From the NCBI GenBank assembly GCA_028284065.1, contig JANQSJ010000011.1, positions 248,001-312,000 on the forward strand: 64,000 bases of DNA, written 5' to 3'. The notes below the pieces were generated by a model. It had not been told where the DNA came from. It did not search any database and was given only the letters and a program-made list of their open reading frames with translations. Shown here one piece after another: positions 27,187-37,169 of this stretch. A program made the position numbers and the translations under genes. The stretch's first letter is position 1. The number at the start of each line of letters is the position of its first letter. Source of the DNA: Parvularculaceae bacterium (GTDB taxonomy: Bacteria > Pseudomonadota > Alphaproteobacteria > Caulobacterales > Parvularculaceae).

Positions 27187-28371
27187 TCAGGGCGCGCGCA
27201 CCTTCACCGCCCCCGCCGAGGCGCGGGCGCGTTCTCGCGCCTCGTTGACGTCGCGCCCGTGGGCGACGGCGACGCCCATGCGGCGTTTCTCATAGGCGAT
27301 GGGCTTGCCGAAAAGGCGCAATTGAGATCCAGGGATCGACAACGCTGCGTCGATCCCGCCATAGGCGACGCCTTCGGCCGCCATCCCGCCATAGATCACA
27401 GCGCTCGCAGCGGGCCGCAACAGCGTGACGTCAACCGGCAGGCCGAGAATTGCGCGCGCATGGAGGGCGAACTCGCTCTGCTCCTGGCTGGACAGCGTCA
27501 CGAGCCCGGTGTCGTGCGGACGCGGACTAACTTCGGAAAACCAGACATCGTCGCCTTTCACGAAGAGCTCAACGCCGAAGACGCCCCAGCCGCCGAGCGC
27601 ATCGGTTACTGCGGACGCGATGCGCCGCGCCTCGGCGAGCGCCGCCTCCGTCATTTCCTGCGGCTGCCAGCTTTCCACATAGTCGCCGGCTTCCTGGCGG
27701 TGGCCGATGGGCGCGCAAAAGGCCGTCCCCTGAGCATGCCTGACCGTGAGGAGCGTGATCTCAAAGTCGAAATCGACAGCCCCCTCCACGATCACGCGCG
27801 CCTCGCCGCCGCGCCCGGCGGCGAGCGCATGGTCCCAGGCCGATGCGATCTCGCTCGCGTCGTGAACGAAGCTCTGGCCCTTTCCGGACGATGACATGAC
27901 CGGCTTGACGAAAACGGGATAGCTAATTCGCGCCGCCTCCTGCGCAAGCGCCTCGCCGTCGCTGGCGAAGCCGAAGGCGCTCGTCATTAGCCCGAGTTCC
28001 TCCGCCGCAAGCCGCCGAATCCCTTCCCGGTTCATGGTGAGCTGCGTCGCCCGCGCAGTCGGCACGACCTGCGCGAGACCGTCCCGCTCGATCGCGGCGA
28101 GTTCGTCGGTCGCGATCGCCTCGATCTCCGGCACGATGAGATGCGGCCGCTCGCGTTCGACGACGGAGCGCAGCGCGTCCGCATCCGTCATGTCGAATGC
28201 GTGCGCGCGATGCGCCACCTGCATGGCCGGCGCGCTGGCGTAGCGATCGCACGCGACGACTTCGACGCCGAGGCGCTGAAGCTCGATCGCGACCTCCTTG
28301 CCAAGCTCGCCCGCGCCCAGAAAAAGGACGCGCGTGGCGCCGGCCGAGAGCGGCGTGCCAATTCGGGTCAT
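27187..28371 (-). CDS. purT: formate-dependent phosphoribosylglycinamide formyltransferase
   Basis: ATP-grasp enzyme making formyl-GAR from GAR, formate and ATP in purine synthesis, a folate-independent alternative to PurN. 394 residues. Seen: [20 protein letters not shown] (N-terminal Rossmann-like), [49 protein letters not shown] (ATP-grasp loop) and [20 protein letters not shown] with [11 protein letters not shown]. The start is set at ATG 28371, preceded by AGGAGG; the longer open frame upstream is not supported. It is divergent from the large hybrid kinase. Confidence 0.95.
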   Translation of the reverse strand: MTRIGTPLSAGATRVLFLGAGELGKEVAIELQRLGVEVVACDRYASAPAMQVAHRAHAFDMTDADALRSVVERERPHLIVPEIEAIATDELAAIERDGLAQVVPTARATQLTMNREGIRRLAAEELGLMTSAFGFASDGEALAQEAARISYPVFVKPVMSSSGKGQSFVHDASEIASAWDHALAAGRGGEARVIVEGAVDFDFEITLLTVRHAQGTAFCAPIGHRQEAGDYVESWQPQEMTEAALAEARRIASAVTDALGGWGVFGVELFVKGDDVWFSEVSPRPHDTGLVTLSSQEQSEFALHARAILGLPVDVTLLRPAASAVIYGGMAAEGVAYGGIDAALSIPGSQLRLFGKPIAYEKRRMGVAVAHGRDVNEARERARASAGAVKVRAP

Positions 28372-28464
28372 CGCGTCAACCTCCTGAACGTCTGTCGCGC
28401 CCCCGCCATATCGCACGGATTGCGCCCCTGCGGGGCCGTTTCGCGCACGCAATACCGTAACTAG

Positions 28465-31400
28465 ATGACGTTAAACCGCCAATTAACCGCTGGCGTCCAC
28501 ACTTTGTCGTCTTTTGCGCCCGTGCAGGCGCAATCCGGAGCGCGCGCGGATCCGATGTCGCAGAACCAGTCCATTCCGGTGATTGAGGGCGTCACCTGCC
28601 GATACGCCCTCGACGACAAAACGTTCGTCGCGGAACGGCGGCTGCGCGAGCTGCGAATCCAGATCCCGGCTTTCCTTTTCGGGGCCATATGCGCCGGGTG
28701 GCTTGTCTCCATTCGCTTCGCCGACAGATTCCCAGCGTTCTGCATACCGATGATGGCGCTCCTAACGGCGCTTTTTGTGTACCGCATTTCCTGGTGGGCG
28801 CGGTATGACCCGGCGCGGGGCGACATCGACGAAAAAGTACGGGCCATGCGCGGCTCGCGGCGCAAGGCGATCGTCATCAGCATTTCCACCGTATTCACTG
28901 TCTTCCTGCTCGATCTAGAGGCGACGCAGGACGAGCGCATGCTCTTGATGTTCTATGCGAGCTTCATCGGCTTGGGCGGCGGCCTCGCCTACTCTGCGGC
29001 GCAAAACGTCTCCTGGTGGATTCAGGGTCTCGTCGTCGGACCCTATGGCGGGTACCTCATCGCCACAGGCGACCCGACGACGCGACTCGTCGCAACCATA
29101 TGCATCATAGCGGTCGCCGTCTCCGCCCATCACTGCCTGCGCATCTCACGAATTATTGGCGAGCTGACCGAGCAGCGGGCGCGGGCCTTCCGGCTGTCGC
29201 GGCATACGAACGATACGTTCCGTGATTTCATGGAGATGGCCTCGGACTGGGCGTGGGAGACCGATTCCGATTACCGGCTCTCCTACCTTTCGCCCGGCGC
29301 AGCGAACGTCTTCGGCGCGGAGCCCGACTTCCTGATTGGCCTAAAGCCGCTCGAGGCATTGCGCGCGGCGTCGGTCACATTGCTCGGGGATTCTCCTCAA
29401 AATCTAGCGAACCTCGTCCGTAACCGGCAACACAACGTCAAGGACTTTCATATCGAGGCGCTTGACCCCAAGGGCGGCCGTCGCATCTTTTCAACGACGA
29501 TCCGCCACTATTTCGACGAGAACAACGACTATCAGGGCGTACGCGGATGGACCACCGACATCACCGAGAAGATCGAAAGCCAACGCTCGATAGAAAGAGC
29601 GAACGCCCGCCTGCAGGCCGACATCGCCGAGCACACGCGTGAGCTTGAGGCGCGCAAGGACCTGCTCGACAAGGTGCTCGACACAATGACGAACGGCATC
29701 GCCGCCATCGACGCCGACTTCAGGGTCAAAGAGGTGAACCGCAAGGCGATTGCGATGTCCCGCCTTCCGGAAGAAGCATGGGCGGTGGGCGCAGATATTC
29801 GCGGCCTTGCGGAAATCGGCATAAAGCGCGGCGCCTATGACGCTAAGAGCCTCGACGCTTATCTGGAAGACATGCGCAGGCAGATAGAGCGCTCAGGCAT
29901 GGCGACAAACGAACGCCGCTTGCCGGACGGCGTCACGACTCTGGAGCATATCCGGCCGATGCAGGATGGCGGGTATGTGGTGACCTATGTGGACGTCACC
30001 GAAGCGCGTCGGCGCGAATCGAAACTGCGCGACCTGTCCGAAGAGCTTATGCAGGCCAAGGAAGCGGCGGTGCAGGCGAACATGGCGAAGTCGCAGTTCC
30101 TTGCAAACATGAGCCACGAGCTCCGCACGCCGATGAATGGCGTCGTCGGCATGGCCTCGCTTCTGCTGGACAGCAATCTCACGCCGAAACAGCGCGAAAT
30201 GGCGCACGTTATCGAAACCTCCGGAGAGAACCTGCTCACGATCATTAACGACATTCTTGATTTCTCGCGTCTGGAGGCGGGCAAGCTGAAGTTCGTCAGC
30301 GAACCTTTCGACCTGCGCGAAGCGATTGGCGACGTGGTCGCGCTCCTCGCCCTGCGGGCGCAGGCGAAAGGCGTCGACCTGATGGTCCGGTACCGGCCGG
30401 ACCTGCCGACGCGCTTCGTCGGCGATATCGGCCGCATTCGCCAGATCGTCACCAACCTCGTCGGCAATGCGGTGAAGTTCACAGAAAGCGGTCATGTGCT
30501 GATCGAGGCGTCGCGCGCTGACAGGCCTGGCGGTCCTGGCGTCGACATCGCCGTTACGGACACCGGCTGCGGCATTCCGGCGGACAAGCTGGAGCATATC
30601 TTCACGGCGTTCGAGCAGGTCGACGGCACCGCGGCCCGCCGCTATGACGGCGCGGGACTCGGCCTCGCGATCACGCGTCGCTTGGTCGAAGGCATGAATG
30701 GCGAGATCGCGGCCGCCAGCAGGCTGGGCGAAGGGTCGCGTTTTTCCGTATGCCTACCATTGCCGGTCGACCAGGCGGCGGCGGCACCAGATGTGACAAA
30801 CCTCGCGGGCGCGCGATTGCTCATTGTCGATGACAGCCCGATCCGCCGCGAAATCCTCATTGAACAGACCGCCGCCCTCGGCCTTCGCGCAAGCGCGCGC
30901 GCATCGGCGCGTGAGGCCGTCGATGCGGCGGCCGGCGCAATTAACGACGGCCAGGCGTTCGACGCCGTGATGATCGACGATGACCTCCAGGCCACGGACG
31001 CTGAAACGATCGCGCGGCGGCTGCGCGATCTGCCCGGCGCCAGCCGGCTGCCCATCATCCTGCTGACGTCGACCGCGGCGGACGTCGAAAGAGACGCCAG
31101 GGGCGGAGACGCATTCAACGCCCGCATCGTCAAGCCGCCGCGAAACGAAGCGATCGCAGCGACGTTGTCGAGGGCGCTCGATCGCCAGGCGACTGGCGGA
31201 AAGGACATGCCGTCCTGCGCCCCTGAAAACGCCGCGCGCCGACCGCGGGCGGGCGCCGGCAAAACGCAATTCACGCTCGACGGCGCGCCGCTGAAGGTGC
31301 TTGTCGCGGAGGATAATGTCGTCAACCAGTTGGTGATCAAGTCGATGCTGGAGAGCCTCGGCTGCGAGGTGCGCATCGCGAACAATGGGCGCGAGGCCCT

Positions 31401-31707
31401 CGAGGCCTATGAGGCGGCGCGCGTCGACGTGGTGCTGACAGATCTCTCGATGCCGGAAATGGACGGAATCGAAGCGACCCGGCGGCTGCGCCAGCGCCAG
31501 CGCCAGGGCGGCTGGCAGGCGCCGATCATCGGCGTGACGGCCCATGCTCTCAAGGAGGACCGCCTGCGCTGCCTCAATGCCGGGATGGATGACTGCCTGA
31601 CGAAGCCGGTCAAGGGCGAGGTCCTGCTTGAAGCGCTGTTGCGCTGGTCGCCGCGCCTCGACGAGACGACGCGCCAGGCGCGGCTCGCCGCGCTAGCCGC
31701 CGCCTGA
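28465..31707 (+). CDS. hybrid sensor histidine kinase with PAS domains and two receiver domains
   Basis: Inner-membrane sensor of up to 1080 residues. Seen in order: several hydrophobic segments at ~68-225 ([62 protein letters not shown]); two PAS-like domains (~250-370, ~405-520) with a short coil between; HisKA with [10 protein letters not shown] (His551); HATPase with [17 protein letters not shown] and [11 protein letters not shown]; a divergent receiver with Asp838; and a canonical second receiver ([11 protein letters not shown], Asp993 in [11 protein letters not shown], final KPVK). No DNA-binding output, so a phosphorelay is expected. The start is uncertain: ATG 28555 (MSQNQS) is equally possible and neither has a clear ribosome site. 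Confidence 0.9.
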   Translation: MTLNRQLTAGVHTLSSFAPVQAQSGARADPMSQNQSIPVIEGVTCRYALDDKTFVAERRLRELRIQIPAFLFGAICAGWLVSIRFADRFPAFCIPMMALLTALFVYRISWWARYDPARGDIDEKVRAMRGSRRKAIVISISTVFTVFLLDLEATQDERMLLMFYASFIGLGGGLAYSAAQNVSWWIQGLVVGPYGGYLIATGDPTTRLVATICIIAVAVSAHHCLRISRIIGELTEQRARAFRLSRHTNDTFRDFMEMASDWAWETDSDYRLSYLSPGAANVFGAEPDFLIGLKPLEALRAASVTLLGDSPQNLANLVRNRQHNVKDFHIEALDPKGGRRIFSTTIRHYFDENNDYQGVRGWTTDITEKIESQRSIERANARLQADIAEHTRELEARKDLLDKVLDTMTNGIAAIDADFRVKEVNRKAIAMSRLPEEAWAVGADIRGLAEIGIKRGAYDAKSLDAYLEDMRRQIERSGMATNERRLPDGVTTLEHIRPMQDGGYVVTYVDVTEARRRESKLRDLSEELMQAKEAAVQANMAKSQFLANMSHELRTPMNGVVGMASLLLDSNLTPKQREMAHVIETSGENLLTIINDILDFSRLEAGKLKFVSEPFDLREAIGDVVALLALRAQAKGVDLMVRYRPDLPTRFVGDIGRIRQIVTNLVGNAVKFTESGHVLIEASRADRPGGPGVDIAVTDTGCGIPADKLEHIFTAFEQVDGTAARRYDGAGLGLAITRRLVEGMNGEIAAASRLGEGSRFSVCLPLPVDQAAAAPDVTNLAGARLLIVDDSPIRREILIEQTAALGLRASARASAREAVDAAAGAINDGQAFDAVMIDDDLQATDAETIARRLRDLPGASRLPIILLTSTAADVERDARGGDAFNARIVKPPRNEAIAATLSRALDRQATGGKDMPSCAPENAARRPRAGAGKTQFTLDGAPLKVLVAEDNVVNQLVIKSMLESLGCEVRIANNGREALEAYEAARVDVVLTDLSMPEMDGIEATRRLRQRQRQGGWQAPIIGVTAHALKEDRLRCLNAGMDDCLTKPVKGEVLLEALLRWSPRLDETTRQARLAALAAA

Positions 31708-31745
31708 GGCCGCGACGCTTTTCGGGCGGGACCTCCAAGCGCGGA

Positions 31746-33638
31746 TCACGCCTCCACGTCGACCGTATCGCCGCCGCGCGCGCCTTCGCCTGGCGCAAGG
31801 TTCTCAGCAGCGGCCGGGGCGGACTGCTGGCGCCATAATGATGCGTATACGTTGTTTGCGCGGATCAGCTCTTCATGGGTCCCTGTCTCCGCAATCCGGC
31901 CGTTATCAAGGACGATGATCCTGTCCGCGTGCGCGATCGTCGACAGTCGGTGTGCGACGGCGATGGTCGTGCGGCCGCTTGCCGCTTCGGCGAGCGCGGT
32001 CTGAACGTCTTTCTCCGTTTCGGAATCAAGTGACGACGTCGCCTCGTCTAGCACAAGCACGGCGGGGTCGAGCAGAATAGCGCGCGCGACGCCGACGCGC
32101 TGTTTCTCGCCGCCGGAGAGCTTAAGGCCGCGCTCGCCGACGCGCGTGTCGAGGCCGTCAGGCAGGGAGCGGATGAAATCCCCGAGCTGCGCGCGGCCAG
32201 CGGCGGCTAGGATTTCAGCGTCGCTCGCCTCCTGGCGCGCATAGGCGAGATTGAAGCGCAGCGTATCGTTGAAGAGCACGACCTCCTGCGGCACGACACC
32301 GAAGGCGCGGCGCAAGGACGCCTGCGTGACGTCGCGCAGGTCAACGCCGTCGATCGATACGCGGCCCGCCGCGGGGTCGTGGAACCGGAACAGCAAACGC
32401 AGAATAGTGGACTTGCCGGCGCCGCTCGGCCCCGCGAGGCCAACAAAGGCGCCCGCCGGAATGTCGAAGGAAATGTCGGCTAGTCCCGCCTCGCGGCCTT
32501 CATGGGCGAAGCTGACGGCGTCAAACCCTATTGCGCCGGCGGGCCTTCCGATGTCGCGCGCGTCCGGCCGATCCACGATCCGCGGCGCCTCGTCAAGTAG
32601 ATCGTAGAGCTTTTCGATATCGACGGCGCCCTGCCGGATTTCGCGCCACGCGAAGCCGAGAATGTTCAGGGGTCGATAGATGTTCGTCAGCATCAGCAGG
32701 ATCGCCGTGACGTCGCCGGCCTGCATCGCCCCCTCCGCCACGCGCAAACTTGCGAGCGCAACCGCGGCGAAAAGGCCGAGCGTCATGATGCCTTCCTGAA
32801 CGACGTTCAGGAGGCTCAATGACTGAATGACGCGCACATATCGGTCGATGTAAGCGCCCATTGCGCCGTCATACCGCCGAGCTTCCCGCTCCTCGGCGCC
32901 GAAGGCCTTCACGGTCTCGAAGTTTGACAGTGTGTCCATGGCGATCGCGCGAAGCTCGGTGTCCGCCTCATTCATGCGGCGGCGCTGAGCGCTGCGCCAT
33001 TCGGTGATGAGACCCGTCGCAATCGCGAACGCGATAATGGTCGCGATGACGATCGCAGCGATCTGCAGGGAGTAAAGCGCGGCGATAACGCTCGCCGCGA
33101 TCGCAAGTTCGATAATCGTCGGACCGATATTGAACGCCAGAAAGCGCAGCAGAAACTCAATCGCGCCTGAGCCGCGTTCGATGATCCGGTTCACTGCGCC
33201 CGCGCGGCGGGTCAGGTGAAATTGCAAGTCCTGATTCTGCGCGTGGCGGAACGCATCCACCGCCGTCATCCGCACTGCGTCCTGCGTCACCCGGACGAAA
33301 AGGGCGTCGCGCGCCTGCGGCAACGCATTAGAGAGGATGCGCGCAAGGCCGAAACAGGCGACGAACAAGAGAAAGTGTGGACCCGCAGCGCCAGCGAAAT
33401 CGACGCCTGCGGCCGCATCGTCGCCAGCGGCCGCGACGGCGCGATTGACGCCCTCCCCCAGCAACACCGGCGCGAGCACCGCAAGGCCCTTCGCGAGCAA
33501 CGTTAGCGTGGCCGCAGCCGCAATCCGCCAGCGCCATTTGCGCATCTCCGGCCGGAAAACGGCCGCCCCCATGCGGAGGAACACGCGCCCGACGCCGCGC
33601 CGCTTCGTCGCCGCGCCTTGGTCCTCTGAATTCGTCAT
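31746..33638 (-). CDS. Atm1-type ABC exporter (permease plus ATPase)
   Basis: Half-transporter of 630 residues, homodimeric, of the Atm1/ABCB7 heavy-metal and glutathione-derivative exporter type. Seen: six membrane spans in the first ~310 residues, the Atm1-typical VKAFGAEEREARRYD and IYRPLNILGFAWREIRQGAV segments, then the ATPase with Walker A GPSGAGKST, Q-loop VPQEVVLFND, signature LSGGEKQRV, Walker B VLVLDEATSSLD and switch VAHRLSTIAHAD. The start is set at MTNSEDQ; the open frame extends 67 codons upstream but that part is not conserved-looking. It converges with the hybrid kinase. Probable role: thiol, Fe-S precursor or metal detoxification export. Confidence 0.93.
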   Translation of the reverse strand: MTNSEDQGAATKRRGVGRVFLRMGAAVFRPEMRKWRWRIAAAATLTLLAKGLAVLAPVLLGEGVNRAVAAAGDDAAAGVDFAGAAGPHFLLFVACFGLARILSNALPQARDALFVRVTQDAVRMTAVDAFRHAQNQDLQFHLTRRAGAVNRIIERGSGAIEFLLRFLAFNIGPTIIELAIAASVIAALYSLQIAAIVIATIIAFAIATGLITEWRSAQRRRMNEADTELRAIAMDTLSNFETVKAFGAEEREARRYDGAMGAYIDRYVRVIQSLSLLNVVQEGIMTLGLFAAVALASLRVAEGAMQAGDVTAILLMLTNIYRPLNILGFAWREIRQGAVDIEKLYDLLDEAPRIVDRPDARDIGRPAGAIGFDAVSFAHEGREAGLADISFDIPAGAFVGLAGPSGAGKSTILRLLFRFHDPAAGRVSIDGVDLRDVTQASLRRAFGVVPQEVVLFNDTLRFNLAYARQEASDAEILAAAGRAQLGDFIRSLPDGLDTRVGERGLKLSGGEKQRVGVARAILLDPAVLVLDEATSSLDSETEKDVQTALAEAASGRTTIAVAHRLSTIAHADRIIVLDNGRIAETGTHEELIRANNVYASLWRQQSAPAAAENLAPGEGARGGDTVDVEA

Positions 33639-33688
33639 ATCCGCAGCATAGGGCGCGTTAAGGAAAAGTGGAGTGAAGCGCGTGAGCG

Positions 33689-33739
33689 CTGAACGCTGTG
33701 TCGTTCGAATGCGACACAGCAAGAACCCTGCGCGTTCAG
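33689..33739. promoter_or_regulatory. nested inverted repeat upstream of the Atm1-type gene
   Basis: GCTGTGTCG (33695-33703) and CGACACAGC (33712-33720) form a perfect 9-bp inverted repeat around TTCGAATG, which itself contains the palindrome TTCGAA. Outside it, CTGAACGC (33689-33696) and GCGTTCAG (33732-33739) form a second perfect 8-bp pair. It lies 51-101 bp upstream of the Atm1-type start, a place for an operator or a 5'-leader structure. The rest of the gap to the PilZ gene (33740-33980) holds nothing else I can name. Confidence 0.45.
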
Positions 33740-33980
33740 GGAAAGTCGAACCGCGCGCGGCGTGTTTGATCGGTTCGCCGGTCGGAAGTCCACGTTGGGA
33801 GCCCGGTGGCGTCACCTTAAACGTCGCTTTGTTGGCCAATTGATCCAGCGGCGAGACCGCCAGGCGTCCCTATTCGGGCCGCGCCGCCGCAACGCGGCGT
33901 TAACCCGGCCTGAAGGGTATGCGGGTTAAGGCGTCAGAAGGACGCGCGTGCCGCTTGCGCGCGCAAGGAGCATGCGTTCA

Positions 33981-34361
33981 ATGGCGAAACCGGCGCAGAA
34001 ACCAGCCGCCAGCCTGTCAGAGCGTCTGCGGAACTTTGTCGCCGAAGACGCCGACCAGAAAAAGGACAGCCGCGGCGCGAAACGCGCAGCGACCTATGTC
34101 TTTGCGCGGATTGGCGTAGACTCCGACGTCGAAGTGGATTGCGTGATTCGGGACGTGAGCGATGGCGGCGTACGGATCAAGATGGAGGAGCCGCGCCCGC
34201 TGCCGTCGACCGTCCGCGTCACAATTCCCGAAACAGGACAGACGCGGATCGGCCGCGTCGCGTGGCAGCGCGCGCAGCATGCCGGCATTCATTTCGGCGA
34301 TCAGAAGCGCAAAAACTATAAAGCGCTCAGTTCCGAGGATGAAGAGCTTTACGACGAGTAG
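33981..34361 (+). CDS. PilZ domain protein
   Basis: 126-residue protein with a probable PilZ fold, a c-di-GMP receiver domain. Seen: a basic region KKDSRGAKRAATYVFARI where the RxxxR motif would lie, then DCVIRDVSDGGVRIKMEE (the D-x-S-x-x-G element), VRVTIPETGQTRIGRVAWQR and HAGIHFGDQK near the end. The RxxxR arginines are not in clean register, so c-di-GMP binding cannot be assumed. Start chosen at ATG 33981, 10 bases after GGAG; upstream GTG and ATG starts in the same frame fit the ribosome site less well. Possible roles in motility or envelope regulation. Confidence 0.78.
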   Translation: MAKPAQKPAASLSERLRNFVAEDADQKKDSRGAKRAATYVFARIGVDSDVEVDCVIRDVSDGGVRIKMEEPRPLPSTVRVTIPETGQTRIGRVAWQRAQHAGIHFGDQKRKNYKALSSEDEELYDE

Positions 34362-34394
34362 AGCTTTCCGCGTCGGCCGAATGCGCCGCGCCTT

Positions 34395-35375
34395 CTACTC
34401 ACCCACATGCCGCTCAAGAAAACCGACAAGTTTCGGCCAGCCGTCGTCCCGGGCGGCTGCATTGCCGTCCGGCGATCCGCCGAGGCCGCCAAGACGCTCA
34501 TAGCCCGGACTGTCCGCCGCCACCGGGACGCCAATGGCCGCGTGGCCAGCATCTCGATAGGCAAGTACTGTCACCTCAGGACCATCGTTGGCCGCTGCTC
34601 GCGCCTCTACCTGGCGCGCCATCGGACAGGACGGCCACAGCGTGTCGACCTCGCCGCAAACAAGGAGGATCGGTCCGGCGGCTTTCTCCACAGGAACCAC
34701 CGCGTCGGGATGGTCGCTCAGCGCCTCCAGACCCCCGGCGTAGACTGAGTAAACGCCGGTCTTGCCATCGAACCGGCCATAGGGAAGGTAAGGGAGCGGC
34801 TCTCCGCCAAGGCTCCAGGACGAGTTGAGCCCGCCGCCGCCGATCGCCCAGTTGATGCCGGCCCAGGCGACGCTCGACGGTGCGCCGAGCGCCGCCGCGT
34901 CGATATCGTCACGTCTTGCCGCGAGGATCAACCCGGCCTCAGCGCCCTTCGATGCGCCGACGACGGCGAGCCTTTCGGCGTCCACTTCAGGCTGGCGTTT
35001 CAACCAATCGAGCCCCTGTTCAAACGTTTCGATCGGCACAAGGATAAGGTCCCTGGGCTGACCTTCCGCCCGATAGTAGCCAAGCTGTAGGACGGAAAAG
35101 CCGGATTCCTGAAGCGCCAACGCCATGCGCTTCGCGCCGCCGCCAAGCCCGCCCTCCGACCCGCCGAGGACTAGAACGCCGGCTGCCGGCGCGCCGTCAG
35201 CAGACGGAAAGTAATTGCCGAAAACCCCGGCTTCGTTCACGCGCCGCCCCGTGTCGCCGGCGTCGACGATCTCAAGCGGCGGCTCAAATGGCCGCAGGAC
35301 AAAGACCGCGCCGACGCCGACCGCCAGAAGCGCCATCAGGCCCAAGAGAATTATGATTAGCCACCGCAACATCAT
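34395..35375 (-). CDS. membrane-anchored acyl-CoA thioesterase/BAAT-like alpha/beta hydrolase
   Basis: 326-residue serine hydrolase with the BAAT C-terminal fold, anchored by an N-terminal span (WLIIILLGLMALLAVGVGAVFV). Seen: GVLVLGGSEGGLGGGAKRMA (GGSEGG motif), nucleophile AVVGASKGAEAGLILA, Asp in LLVCGEVDTLWPSC and His in RDAGHAAIGVP, a full triad. Relatives act on acyl-CoA or bile-acid thioesters; several bacterial members are uncharacterised. GGAGGG lies upstream of the ATG-ATG start. It is the last gene of the minus-strand block carrying valine catabolism genes. Confidence 0.82.
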   Translation of the reverse strand: MMLRWLIIILLGLMALLAVGVGAVFVLRPFEPPLEIVDAGDTGRRVNEAGVFGNYFPSADGAPAAGVLVLGGSEGGLGGGAKRMALALQESGFSVLQLGYYRAEGQPRDLILVPIETFEQGLDWLKRQPEVDAERLAVVGASKGAEAGLILAARRDDIDAAALGAPSSVAWAGINWAIGGGGLNSSWSLGGEPLPYLPYGRFDGKTGVYSVYAGGLEALSDHPDAVVPVEKAAGPILLVCGEVDTLWPSCPMARQVEARAAANDGPEVTVLAYRDAGHAAIGVPVAADSPGYERLGGLGGSPDGNAAARDDGWPKLVGFLERHVGE

Positions 35376-35436
35376 CGCCCTCCGCAGTTCGTTTGCGCGG
35401 CGCGCGTCGAGGCGCTGTCCGCTTCCGCCTGCGATC

Positions 35437-36327
35437 CTACAAATCGCCCCGTATCAGTTTCATGACCCCGGAAAAGTCGAGGCCGTCATCGCCTGACGCC
35501 TCCATGAGCGCATAAAGCATTTCCGCCTGCGCGCCGAGCGGCGTCGGCGCTTTCGCCGCGCGAGCCGCATCCTGCGCGAGCCGCAAGTCTTTCAGCATCA
35601 TCGCCGCGGCGAAGCCTGGCTGATAGTCCCGGTTGGACGGCGCGGCCGGCACCGGTCCCGGCGCGGGGCAATAGCTCGTCATCGACCAGCACTGGCCGGA
35701 AGCGGTGGAGGAGATGTCGAAGAATGTCTCGGCGTCGAGTCCAAGCTTCTCGGCGAGATTGAACGCCTCGCAGGTTCCGATCATGCTGATCGCCAGGAGC
35801 ATGTTGTTGGCGATCTTCGCCGCCTGCCCGTTGCCTGCCGCGCCGGCGTGGAAGACGTTCTTGCCCATGTTTTCGAGGATCGGCGCCGCTCGGGCGAACG
35901 CATCGCTCTCGCCGCCGACCATGAAGGTCAGCGTTCCAGCAGCAGCCGCCGACACGCCGCCGGACACCGGCGCGTCGATCATCTGAAAGCCCGCCTCGCC
36001 GGCCGCCGCGCCCACCTCGCGGGCGGTCGCGACGTCAATCGTCGAACAGTCGATCAGGAGCGCGCCTTGGCGCGCTGTCGCGAGAACGCCTTTCGGTCCG
36101 AGATAGGCCTCTTTCACGTGCGCCCCGGCCGGCAGCATGCTGACGACGGCTTCGACGTCCGCCGCAGCCTCGCCGACGCCGGCGGCGGCTCGTGCGCCTG
36201 CTTCGACCGCCCGCGCCCGCGCCGCCTCATTCAGATCATAAGCAAGGACGTCGTGGCCAGCCTTCGCAAGATTTGCGGCCATCGGCCCGCCCATATTGCC
36301 TAGCCCCAGGAATGCGATGCGGGCCAT
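35437..36327 (-). CDS. mmsB: 3-hydroxyisobutyrate dehydrogenase
   Basis: NAD-dependent beta-hydroxyacid dehydrogenase oxidising 3-hydroxyisobutyrate to methylmalonate semialdehyde in valine degradation. 296 residues. Seen: Rossmann motif FLGLGNMGGPMAANLAKAG, substrate loop DAPVSGGVSAAAAGTLTFMV, catalytic NGQAAKIANNM with Lys171, and the CWSMTSYCPAPG segment specific to 3-HIB dehydrogenases. ATG 36327 is used with AGGAGG upstream; a GTG directly before it is less likely. It is in the same strand block as HIBYL-CoA hydrolase and isobutyryl-CoA dehydrogenase. Confidence 0.94.
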   Translation of the reverse strand: MARIAFLGLGNMGGPMAANLAKAGHDVLAYDLNEAARARAVEAGARAAAGVGEAAADVEAVVSMLPAGAHVKEAYLGPKGVLATARQGALLIDCSTIDVATAREVGAAAGEAGFQMIDAPVSGGVSAAAAGTLTFMVGGESDAFARAAPILENMGKNVFHAGAAGNGQAAKIANNMLLAISMIGTCEAFNLAEKLGLDAETFFDISSTASGQCWSMTSYCPAPGPVPAAPSNRDYQPGFAAAMMLKDLRLAQDAARAAKAPTPLGAQAEMLYALMEASGDDGLDFSGVMKLIRGDL

Positions 36328-36421
36328 CACCGGCCTCCTTAATAACTCTTTAGACGTACGGTTTTCGATCCGCGCGGCGCCTCGCCGCCGCGGCCCGCCC
36401 GATACGGACCGCCGCGCCGCG

Positions 36422-37096
36422 TCACCAGGGCAGGCGTTTGCCTTTGAAGTCGAGGAATGGCGGCGACGCAGTCGGCGTCATCTCGGCTATCAGCCGGCGT
36501 AGTCCCGTTACGCTCTCCGTAACGCCCGTCGGCGCGCCCGGGCCGCCCATGTCCGTTTTCACCCAACCGGGATGGAATGGCGCCGCCGCAACGCCGTCAG
36601 GCGCCAGCTCCGCGGCGATGATGGTCATCGCCATGTTCACGGCCGCCTTGGTTGAACGGTAGCAGAGCGCGCCGGAAGAGGCGTCCTCAATCGATCCCAT
36701 CAGAGAGGAAATCGCCGCCAGCCGACCCTTCGCGCGCTTAAGGTGCGGCGCAAACGCCTCAGCCGTGGCGACGACGCCGCGAACGTTGACTGCGAAGGTC
36801 TCGTCCCATCCGGCGTAATCGATGGCGCCGAACGAACCAGCCGTTTTGCCGCCGAGACCGGCGTTCGCGACGACAACATCGAGCGGCGCATCGATTTCCG
36901 CGGCCAACGCGCGAATCGCCTTCGGCGACGCGACGTCAAGCGGGTGAACGCTGACCTCCCCGTCGACCGCGATGAGATCGGCGGCGGCGTCCGGCGTGCG
37001 GCAGCAGGCGAGCACTCGCCAACCATCGCTCGAATACTGACGAACGAATTCAAGGCCGATGCCGCGACTGGCGCCGGTGATGAGAGCTGTGGGCAC
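36422..37096 (-). CDS. short-chain dehydrogenase/reductase
   Basis: Classical SDR of 224 residues. Seen: cofactor loop ALITGASRGIGLEF, VVVANAGLGG (NAG motif), ISSLMGSIEDASS with the catalytic Ser, and CYRSTKAAV (YxxxK). The C-terminus is WVKTDMGGPGAPT, usual for the SDR subgroup related to the C-factor/sniffer proteins. GTG at 37096 is taken as the start: GGAGG precedes it at 8 bases and the Rossmann strand begins there, whereas the longer frame is only an Arg-rich lead. Substrate unknown; it sits between mmsB and HIBYL-CoA hydrolase. Confidence 0.9.
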   Translation of the reverse strand: MPTALITGASRGIGLEFVRQYSSDGWRVLACCRTPDAAADLIAVDGEVSVHPLDVASPKAIRALAAEIDAPLDVVVANAGLGGKTAGSFGAIDYAGWDETFAVNVRGVVATAEAFAPHLKRAKGRLAAISSLMGSIEDASSGALCYRSTKAAVNMAMTIIAAELAPDGVAAAPFHPGWVKTDMGGPGAPTGVTESVTGLRRLIAEMTPTASPPFLDFKGKRLPW

Positions 37097-37169
37097 GGGG
37101 AGCGCCTCCTTCCTGGCAAGTATCCGCAATGCGCATGCGACGCCCTGCGCGCATGCCGCGCGATCTCGC

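Noticed and set aside
28372-28452. 27-codon N-terminal extension of purT
   Set aside because: ATG 28371 has AGGAGG upstream and matches the usual PurT start.
31746-33839. Longer Atm1-type start with 67 extra codons
   Set aside because: The extra sequence covers the inverted-repeat region and has no homology-like features; MTNSEDQ is followed directly by the conserved domain.
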